DNA from: a virus
Strand: one strand, 5' to 3'
IMG/VR virus record: IMGVR_UViG_3300032241_002225
Location: 1 to 21,958 of that record
DNA length: 21,958 nt
The number at the start of each line of letters is the position of its first letter. Within the stretch, counting starts at the first letter, position 1. The notes under the pieces are model-generated. The model did not search any database. It worked only from the letters and a program-made list of their open reading frames with translations, and had not been told where the DNA came from. Below, piece after piece: positions 1 through 4,195 of the stretch. The position numbers and the translations under genes are program-made.

Positions 1-116
1 GCACCGGGACGGCCAGACGGCCACCGGACGCACCGGGACGGCCAGACGGCCACCGGACGCACCGGGACGGCCAGACGGCCACCGGACGCACCGGGACGGC
101 CAGACGGCCACCGGAC
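1..116. repeat. 29-bp tandem repeat array, four perfect copies
   Basis: Copies lie at 1-29, 30-58, 59-87 and 88-116, followed by the first seven bases of a fifth copy (117-123). The unit is GC-rich and holds two GGCC tetranucleotides separated by AGAC, flanked by CCGG on both sides. The array starts at base 1, so it probably extends beyond the window. There is no unique sequence between copies, so it is not a CRISPR array. It lies downstream of the leftward operon and has no coding signal. It could be an iteron-like array, an arm boundary or a contig-end assembly artefact; the sequence does not decide. Confidence 0.95.
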
Positions 117-122
117 GCACCG

Positions 123-154
123 GCCCTATCAGCAACGGCAAGAGTCGATAGGGC
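123..154. terminator. Hairpin at the end of the leftward operon
   Basis: GCCCTATC (123-130) pairs with GATAGGGC (147-154) around a 16-nt loop. The structure overlaps the last codons and the TGA stop (129-131) of the leftward 95-codon gene and lies just before the tandem repeats. No T-run follows on the minus strand, so calling it a terminator is inference from position; it could be another 3'-end structure. Confidence 0.35.
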
Positions 155-416
155 GCTTGCAATCCATGCAAGAGTCAACGTAATTGGCCGCAAACGTTTC
201 TGCCCTAGCTATTGCATCGGGCAAACCGGCAATTCCGCCACCGGAGTCGGACCATACGCAATTGGCGTTATTGTCATGGATTCCCACTATCCAACCATCG
301 GACAAATCGACGTCACAACCGTCGATTCCCGTTATGTAAATGTCCAAATTGCCAATTGTTCGGGCAAAAGCGGTGTTTCCGCCTCCCGTTTCGCTTATGG
401 GATAACCATGAATCAC
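129..416 (-). CDS. Hypothetical protein with C-terminal cysteine cluster (95 aa)
   Basis: I do not recognise a family. The protein is acidic and glycine-rich and ends in a tight cysteine cluster (CMDCKRPIDSCRC), which could bind a metal. The start is GTG at 416, overlapping the stop of the upstream gene as GTGA (413-416), with a GGGAGT ribosome binding site about 6-10 bases ahead. That overlap implies translational coupling to the 54-codon gene. It is the last gene of the leftward operon. Support comes from coupling, the ribosome binding site and non-random composition, not from homology. Confidence 0.7.
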   Translation of the reverse strand: MIHGYPISETGGGNTAFARTIGNLDIYITGIDGCDVDLSDGWIVGIHDNNANCVWSDSGGGIAGLPDAIARAETFAANYVDSCMDCKRPIDSCRC

Positions 417-577
417 GATTCAGACTCCCAAGTGATTTGTTGCCATTCTGCCAATTCGGGCAGCTTGTAAGCGTTGCGCAAAAGCCAATTGTAGCGCCAT
501 ATCGCTTGCCTATGGCGCAAACCTGTCCATTGACGGCAAGTGCCATCATTGAACACAACGTAAGCTTTGTATGCCAT
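413..577 (-). CDS. Hypothetical small protein (54 aa)
   Basis: The start is chosen at ATG 577 because it follows an AGGAGTCAA ribosome binding site at the usual distance, the same motif used by the DUF7227-like gene upstream; a longer frame to 598 lacks one. The product begins MAYKAYVVFNDGTCRQWTG and is rich in Trp, Tyr and Arg. I recognise no domain. It lies 64 bases after the DUF7227-like gene, with a hairpin in the gap, and overlaps the next gene by GTGA. It is probably an accessory early phage gene. Confidence 0.7.
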   Translation of the reverse strand: MAYKAYVVFNDGTCRQWTGLRHRQAIWRYNWLLRNAYKLPELAEWQQITWESES

Positions 578-601
578 TGCGTTGACTCCTAGATTCATTG
601 C

Positions 602-631
602 AATCCCGTGCCACTATCGCAACACGGGATT
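602..631. other. Intergenic stem-loop in the leftward operon
   Basis: AATCCCGTG (602-610) pairs perfectly with CACGGGATT (623-631) around a 12-nt loop. It sits between the stop of the DUF7227-like gene (641-643) and the ribosome binding site of the 54-codon gene. No T-run follows on either strand, so an RNA-processing, stability or attenuation element is as likely as a terminator. Confidence 0.5.
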
Positions 632-640
632 AGCAGGAAA

Positions 641-1306
641 CTAGGCGGCAGCGATTGCGCTTGCCTTGCGCTTGCTTGCGCCATGAGCAGGGAATCCGAT
701 GATAGCCTTGCGATTGACGTTTTGGCACAAGCCACAATTCGCGCAATTGACCCGATCAGATAGCACGGCGGGGCATATGGCAATCTTGCGACCACTAGGG
801 GTTTGCATTGCCGTCAATTGATCAGCTGGCAAGATTGTAACCACTGGTGCAATACCCATATCGGCAAGCCGATCAGCGTGGGCAGGATTGTTTGCCGATA
901 GATTGATTGTAAAGCCGGACGTGTTCGCGTGCTTTACGGATTCGGCATTGCCGGGAGTCATGGGCTTATGTGTGTATGTAAAGCCCCGCTTGCCACGATT
1001 GGCCGCGACTAATTGGTGCAACATATCGCCGTCAATTGTATCGGCATGGCCTGCCAGATCACCGGCTTGATTATGTCGCCATAGTGCGCCCTTAGGCAAT
1101 GCCTTAACTTTGCCTGCAAATTCATCCCATGATAGGCCCAAACCCTCGGTTACTTTGCGCCAAACAATCGCAAGCGGTCCGCCGTCTGCATAACATCCGG
1201 CTTTTTTCAATGGGCAAGCATCCGGGCAGGTTTTGGCCGTACTAGTCGAAACGGGAATAGGGCCGGTTTTGGAATTGCGTGAAATAAGGGTAAGTGCGTA
1301 GGTCAT
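641..1306 (-). CDS. DUF7227-like cysteine-rich phage protein (221 aa)
   Basis: The start is ATG 1306, preceded by GAGGAGTCAAATTA, a strong ribosome binding site; an upstream frame to 1348 has none. Two cysteine groups are visible: C27, C31 and C38 in TCPDACPLKKAGCYADGG, and C178, C188, C191 and C194 near the C-terminus (NCANCGLC). From memory this pattern matches phage proteins grouped as DUF7227, related in look to the mycobacteriophage Gp88 type. The cysteines could hold zinc or an iron-sulfur cluster; no enzymatic role is established here. Its start overlaps the stop of the 39-codon gene as TAATG, so the two are translationally coupled. Confidence 0.75.
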   Translation of the reverse strand: MTYALTLISRNSKTGPIPVSTSTAKTCPDACPLKKAGCYADGGPLAIVWRKVTEGLGLSWDEFAGKVKALPKGALWRHNQAGDLAGHADTIDGDMLHQLVAANRGKRGFTYTHKPMTPGNAESVKHANTSGFTINLSANNPAHADRLADMGIAPVVTILPADQLTAMQTPSGRKIAICPAVLSDRVNCANCGLCQNVNRKAIIGFPAHGASKRKASAIAAA

Positions 1307-1425
1307 TAATTTGACTCCTCTTGGCAATGTTTGCTTGCGCCTTGGCAAGCCGATTCAATTGAACACTGATTTAGGGCAAGGCACGCCCACAAAACGACGA
1401 TTGCAAACAAATACTTCATGGTCAT
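1306..1425 (-). CDS. Tiny exported or membrane peptide with four cysteines (39 aa)
   Basis: The frame starts with ATG 1425 (second ATG 1419) and ends TAA at 1306-1308, overlapping the ATG of the DUF7227-like gene. From the second Met the product starts MKYLFAIVVLWACLALNQ, a lysine plus a hydrophobic stretch like a signal peptide or single membrane segment. A short hydrophilic tail with three further Cys follows. A lipoprotein is possible, but the cysteine context (LNQC) is not a good lipobox. Its ATG directly abuts the TAA of the 35-codon gene upstream. The tight tandem arrangement and sensible topology support it; it is too short for certainty. Confidence 0.55.
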   Translation of the reverse strand: MTMKYLFAIVVLWACLALNQCSIESACQGASKHCQEESN

Positions 1426-1533
1426 TTATCCTACGAATGAGAGAGCCGCGCCAATAACCCACAAACCGGCAAGAAATATGCAAATGCCCAATCCGGGCCG
1501 ATCAAACACAATTTTGTCGATAAAATTCAGCAT
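1426..1533 (-). CDS. Tiny membrane protein (35 aa)
   Basis: ATG 1533 is preceded by AAGGGAG eight bases upstream. The product begins MLNFIDKIVFDRPGLG and continues into a hydrophobic segment of about 18 residues to the C-terminus, so it is a single-span membrane protein. The stop TAA (1426-1428) directly abuts the ATG of the next gene. An in-frame ATG at 1560 would add nine residues (MFDARERVA) and lies just behind a possible -10 element. It is the first gene of the leftward operon. Function unknown. Confidence 0.55.
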   Translation of the reverse strand: MLNFIDKIVFDRPGLGICIFLAGLWVIGAALSFVG

Positions 1534-1557
1534 GGCGACTCGCTCCCTTGCGTCAAA

Positions 1558-1594
1558 CATGAGTCTTAATAGCGTGCCGATAGGATCATGCAAG
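1558..1594 (-). promoter_or_regulatory. Candidate leftward promoter with repeat-filled spacer
   Basis: On the minus strand TTGCAT is followed by a 16-bp spacer and TATTAA, then five bases and ATG 1560. The spacer is exactly GATCCTATCGGCACGC, the inverted-repeat unit found twice more to the right. Hexamer matches to the sigma-70 consensus are weak (3/6 and 4/6). The coincidence of repeat and spacer is what suggests a repressed promoter for the leftward operon. Confidence 0.35.
1572..1587 (-). repeat. Operator-like repeat, copy 1 (inverted)
   Basis: GCGTGCCGATAGGATC is the exact reverse complement of the 16 bases at 1746-1761. It lies inside the spacer of the candidate leftward promoter. Confidence 0.8.
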
Positions 1595-1681
1595 AGGTTT
1601 TGGCACTAATTTACGCCACGATTTACCGACCGACCATCGCGCCTATATATGGTGCGCCTTACACAAGGCGATTGCCGTGCA

Positions 1682-1731
1682 GTGCCGTGCCGTGCCGTGC
1701 CGTGCCGTGCCGTGCCGTGCCGTGCCGTGCC
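1682..1731. repeat. Pentanucleotide microsatellite (GTGCC)x10
   Basis: Ten uninterrupted copies of GTGCC fill 1682-1731, between the inverted operator-like repeats. A five-base unit in a non-coding control region could change promoter geometry through slipped-strand copy-number change. The copy number is also the kind of value that short-read assembly can misjudge. Confidence 0.95.
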
Positions 1732-1745
1732 GCAACATGTGAAAC

Positions 1746-1761
1746 GATCCTATCGGCACGC
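1746..1761 (+). repeat. Operator-like repeat, copy 2
   Basis: GATCCTATCGGCACGC forms a perfect 16-bp inverted pair with 1572-1587, 158 bp apart. Confidence 0.8.
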
Positions 1762-1778
1762 GTCCCGATTGACCCTGC

Positions 1779-1792
1779 CCTATCGGCACGCG
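1779..1792 (+). repeat. Operator-like repeat, copy 3
   Basis: CCTATCGGCACGCG repeats 1749-1762 exactly, offset by 30 bp (close to three helical turns), and is preceded by TTGACC at 1769-1774. Same-face spacing of two direct copies fits a cooperative DNA-binding protein. Confidence 0.75.
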
Positions 1793-2025
1793 CCAAGCTG
1801 GCGCAATATATGCGCACCAGGCAACGCCCTGGCCGCTAAGTGATTGAAATTAAACGATATGCAAATCGAGCCAATGGGCCCCCTAGCGCCAATCTAGGTA
1901 TTCTTCCGTATTGCCGAATCGCCCTGGCCCTTATATCATCGGTTACGCGGTACCCCCCGTTGGGCCTCGAGAAAAATAATTCCGGGAGCGTCCCTTGCCT
2001 CCCCCCCCAGAATCGAAATTATAAA

Positions 2026-2053
2026 TTGACGCCATCCGATCGGATGGTATCTT
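2026..2053 (+). promoter_or_regulatory. Rightward promoter with a 16-bp palindromic operator as its spacer
   Basis: TTGACG (2026-2031) and TATCTT (2048-2053) are separated by 16 bp that form one perfect palindrome, CCATCCGATCGGATGG (2032-2047). A dimeric repressor bound there would cover both hexamers. The ATG of the XF1762-like gene (2062) lies eight bases past the -10 box, so the transcript would be leaderless or nearly so. Confidence 0.55.
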
Positions 2054-2061
2054 GCCGTCAC

Positions 2062-2508
2062 ATGTCGCGCCTCAATCTCATGCCGTTGAAATTTGTAGAC
2101 GCTTGTTCGTTTGTAGATGCCAACCATCGGCATCACCGGGCACCGCAGGGTCACAAGTTCTCGATCGGAGCGGCGCGCGACGGGTCGTTGGTTGGGGTGA
2201 TTATTGTTGGTCGACCGGTGGCTCGCCGTCTGGATGATGGTTTGACGTTGGAGGTGACGAGGCTCTGCACGGACGGAACAAAGAATGCTTGTTCATTTTT
2301 GTACGGTGCGGCAGCCCGGGCAGCCAAGGCTTTGGGGTATTGCCGGATCGGAACATACGTGCTGGAAAGTGAGCCTGGAACAACTCTGGCGGCGGCGGGT
2401 TGGAAACGCATTCGAACGACCCCGGGGCAATCCTGGTCAGTACCGTCGAGGACGAGAGAAGATACGCATCCAATAGGTGCAAAAGTCTATTACTTGAAGG
2501 AACTATGA
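2062..2508 (+). CDS. XF1762-like protein, possible GNAT-type fold (148 aa)
   Basis: The product carries the signature of the phage XF1762 family: an N-terminal DACSFVDANHRHHRAPQGHK block, then VGRPVARRLDDGLTLEVTRL, the block CTDGTKNACSFLYGAAARAA, and LESEPGTTLAAAGW near residues 110-125. The family is often described as acetyltransferase-like; substrate and role are unknown. ATG 2062 is chosen because the homologous region begins just after it; an upstream in-frame ATG at 2044 lies inside the promoter palindrome and 5' of the predicted transcription start. No good ribosome binding site precedes 2062, which fits a leaderless message. The stop overlaps the next start as ATGATG. Confidence 0.8.
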   Translation: MSRLNLMPLKFVDACSFVDANHRHHRAPQGHKFSIGAARDGSLVGVIIVGRPVARRLDDGLTLEVTRLCTDGTKNACSFLYGAAARAAKALGYCRIGTYVLESEPGTTLAAAGWKRIRTTPGQSWSVPSRTREDTHPIGAKVYYLKEL

Positions 2509-2678
2509 TGTTTAACCAGAAAATGGCCCATAAACGGACCGAGCGGGCAATTTACTATAGCGAACACAAGTGGACTGCCGAACAGTCCGAAGCGTTCCGT
2601 AAATTGGTGCAGAACAACCGCCACACGGGCAAGCCGCACGATCATGCGGCCGAACGCAAGCGCCGCCTGGGCCTGTAA
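2505..2678 (+). CDS. Hypothetical basic protein (57 aa)
   Basis: ATG 2505 overlaps the TGA of the XF1762-like gene (ATGA), with GAAGGA a few bases upstream, so translation is coupled. A second ATG at 2508 could also serve. The product (MMFNQKMAHKRTERAIYYSE at the N-terminus) is basic and predicted mostly helical by eye. No family recognised. Confidence 0.65.
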   Translation: MMFNQKMAHKRTERAIYYSEHKWTAEQSEAFRKLVQNNRHTGKPHDHAAERKRRLGL

Positions 2679-2726
2679 TTGACGCAACGATCCGGCAATG
2701 ATACCACCCGGGTAAAGGAGATCAAC

Positions 2727-3209
2727 ATGGACGACACCGAGCAGCAGCCGCAGGACACCACGCAGGACACCGCTCCCGCCGCCGAAGCCGACACCGCGCC
2801 GCAGCAGGACACCGCTCCCGCCGCCGACACCGCGCCGCAGCAGGACACCGCTCCCGCCGCCGACACCGCGCCGCAGCAGGACACCGCTCCCGCCGCCGAA
2901 GCCGACACCGCTCCCGCCGCCGACATCGCGCCGCAGCAGGACACCGCTCCCGCCGCCGAAGCCGACACCGCGCCGCAGCAGGACACCGCTCCCGCCGCCG
3001 AAGCCGACACCGCGCAGGACACCGTCAGCACCGACACACCGGTGCTCGACGCGATCGGTATTCCCGAGGAAGCGATTGCCCGGGCATTTGACGAGATCCG
3101 GGAACTTCTGGTCGGCCTCGAGAACCCGACGTGGATGCTCGAAGCGGCCAAGCAGCAGCTCGAGCTGTCGGCAACGAACGTGTTTCGTCACATCCAGCAG
3201 GCTGTGTGA
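2727..3209 (+). CDS. Acidic repeat protein with C-terminal helical domain (160 aa)
   Basis: ATG 2727 follows AAAGGAG at ideal spacing. Residues about 12-98 are a low-complexity array of DTAPAAEADTAPQQ-type units, strongly acidic and Ala/Pro-rich, probably an extended linker. Residues about 105-160 form a compact region (PVLDAIGIPEEAIARAFDEI onward) that reads as two or three helices. Its stop overlaps the next start as TGATG (3207-3211), coupling it to the Acb2-like gene. The C-terminal part could be a diverged helical hairpin related to the Acb2-like neighbour, but similarity by eye is faint. No function is established. The DNA repeats (about 2765-3015) make the length prone to change. Confidence 0.75.
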   Translation: MDDTEQQPQDTTQDTAPAAEADTAPQQDTAPAADTAPQQDTAPAADTAPQQDTAPAAEADTAPAADIAPQQDTAPAAEADTAPQQDTAPAAEADTAQDTVSTDTPVLDAIGIPEEAIARAFDEIRELLVGLENPTWMLEAAKQQLELSATNVFRHIQQAV

Positions 3210-3433
3210 TGGGCGCGCCGACATTTGGGCAGAAGGCCGTCGGTCTGTCGTTCAACCCGAGCGGTGACGATGCGGTGACGCGGGTGAAGAGCTTGTACGC
3301 TCAGATCATCGACGAACTGCACGATCTCCGTTCGGGCACCACCGGCGAAGCGGCACGTCTGGCCAGCATCGCCATCACCGAGGCTCAGGGCGCGCAGATG
3401 TGGGCGGTCAAAGCCATTACGTGGAAGGATTGA
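3209..3433 (+). CDS. Acb2/Tad1-hairpin-like cyclic nucleotide sponge, candidate anti-CBASS (74 aa)
   Basis: The protein shows a helical hairpin with NPSGDDAVTRVKSLYAQIID, then RLASIAITEAQGAQMWAVKA (residues 50-69). The ending A-x-M-W-A-x-K-A is the pattern I associate with the Acb2/Tad1 hairpin family. Known members are small phage proteins that oligomerise and sequester cyclic oligonucleotide or gcADPR signals, blocking CBASS and Thoeris effectors in the host cytoplasm. Length fits that family. ATG 3209 overlaps the upstream TGA. Position in an accessory cluster before terL fits an anti-defence gene. Family assignment is by motif memory; signal specificity cannot be read from sequence. Confidence 0.75.
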   Translation: MGAPTFGQKAVGLSFNPSGDDAVTRVKSLYAQIIDELHDLRSGTTGEAARLASIAITEAQGAQMWAVKAITWKD

Positions 3434-3436
3434 CCA

Positions 3437-3625
3437 GTGTGGCTGACTGAAGGCGAAGCCCGGGGTCGCATTTGCTGCGGCCCCGCACACAAGTCGCCGC
3501 ACGTCAACAATATGTGCCAAGGCCAGAACTGCATGGCCTGGCGCTGGTCGGACCTCGAGCCGCATCCTGACGAGCCACCCGTTGGCTATTGCGGGATCGG
3601 TGGCGAACCGTTGGAGCAGGCATGA
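3437..3625 (+). CDS. Conserved phage cysteine-containing protein (62 aa)
   Basis: GTG 3437 is preceded by GGAAGGA. The product begins MWLTEGEARGRICCGPA and contains CQGQNCMAWRW followed by GYCGIGG. Many phages encode small proteins with this order (WLTE-EA, C, C-x4-CMAWRW, G-Y-C), all of unknown function. Cys13, 14, 27, 32 and 52 could form a zinc site. The stop overlaps the next ATG (ATGA, 3622-3625). Confidence 0.75.
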   Translation: MWLTEGEARGRICCGPAHKSPHVNNMCQGQNCMAWRWSDLEPHPDEPPVGYCGIGGEPLEQA

Positions 3626-3828
3626 CCACGTTCACCAACGACTTCCTGTCGACGAACGTGGCAAGTGCGACGTGGGACGACCAAACCGGGCAATTGGAAG
3701 TGACCTTTGTCCGGGATGGCACCACCTACACGTATTACAACGTGCCCGAGACGCTGTGGAAACAGTTCGTCCAGGCGCCCAGTCCGGGTCGGTTCTTGCT
3801 GTCTCAGTTGAAGGGAAAGTACGGCTGA
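3622..3828 (+). CDS. KTSC-domain protein (68 aa)
   Basis: The whole protein matches the KTSC domain: a strand-rich core (WDDQTGQLEVTFVRDGTTYTYYNVP), then WKQFVQAPSPGRFLLSQLKGKY, ending in the family's typical K-x-Y. KTSC domains also occur fused to lysyl-tRNA synthetases and as stand-alone phage proteins; the role is unknown. ATG 3622 overlaps the previous stop, and its own TGA overlaps the next ATG as TGATG. Confidence 0.85.
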   Translation: MTTFTNDFLSTNVASATWDDQTGQLEVTFVRDGTTYTYYNVPETLWKQFVQAPSPGRFLLSQLKGKYG

Positions 3829-3989
3829 TGCCTCGGATTTACCGGACGAAGGGTGACAAGGCACTGGCCGTGAAATTGTCGATCCCGCTCACGCCGACCG
3901 ACATGGAGCGTCTGGAACTGCACGCAGCAGCCCAGCAAGTGGGCAAGACCGAATACGCCCGGCGGGCTATTCTGGCGACGTTGTCATGA
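3828..3989 (+). CDS. Ribbon-helix-helix-like small protein (53 aa)
   Basis: After a basic N-terminus (MPRIYRTKGDKALAVKLSIP) the chain shows a beta-strand, then TPTDMERLELHAAAQQVGKT and EYARRAILATLS, the strand-helix-turn-helix order of Arc/CopG-type DNA-binding proteins. It could regulate early genes. It could also be a minimal DNA-recognition partner for packaging, because it sits two genes upstream of terL and no classical small terminase subunit is seen in the window; that second idea is speculation. Confidence 0.65.
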   Translation: MPRIYRTKGDKALAVKLSIPLTPTDMERLELHAAAQQVGKTEYARRAILATLS

Positions 3990-4192
3990 TGCTCGACAGC
4001 GAGTGGAAAGAGCATCCTGAGCATGTTCGGATGTGGGCGATCGAGCAGGCGTTGAAGCACGGTGCGCCCGATACGCAGGTCGGGGCCCGGTATTTGGTGG
4101 CCGTGCTGGACGGAACGTGGCATCCCGAGCCGGTGCAATACGACGACATTCCGCAGCAACCGCAAAGCTGGAAAGCCTCCAGAGGACTCTGA
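3986..4192 (+). CDS. Hypothetical protein upstream of terL (68 aa)
   Basis: ATG 3986 (or 3989) overlaps the previous stop. The product is acidic in part (MMLDSEWKEHPEHVRMWAIE) with one likely helix pair and a Pro/Gln-rich tail. No family recognised. It ends three bases before the GTG of terL. Confidence 0.6.
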   Translation: MMLDSEWKEHPEHVRMWAIEQALKHGAPDTQVGARYLVAVLDGTWHPEPVQYDDIPQQPQSWKASRGL

Positions 4193-4195
4193 CCC

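Larger units (their letters stand above)
1534..2061. other. Non-coding divergent control region
   Basis: This 528-bp gap lies between the leftward operon and the rightward XF1762-like gene. Open frames through it only read across simple repeats and lack ribosome binding sites. It contains three copies of a CCTATCGGCACGC element, the GTGCC array, an AT core between GCGC arms (1799-1819, TGGCGCAATATATGCGCACCA with one mismatched side), an inverted repeat CCAGG/CCTGG (1817-1832), a run of eight C near 2001-2008, and the palindromic promoter at 2026-2053. It is the most likely site for divergent transcription control and a possible replication origin; the latter is inference only. Confidence 0.6.

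Noticed and set aside
1-116. CRISPR array
   Set aside because: The 29-bp units are directly adjacent with no spacers, and no cas genes are present.
1588-1843. Plus-strand frames through the GTGCC array
   Set aside because: The peptides are simple translations of the microsatellite (CRAVP repeats), with no ribosome binding site or continuation into a domain.
2015-2025. TATAAA at 2020-2025 as the -10 box of the rightward operon
   Set aside because: No fitting -35 element lies about 17 bp upstream, while TTGACG/TATCTT around the palindrome gives a better arranged promoter.
2490-3224. Minus-strand Gly-rich frame over the acidic repeat gene
   Set aside because: It only reads the complementary strand of the DNA repeats; the plus strand has an excellent ribosome binding site and coupling on both sides.
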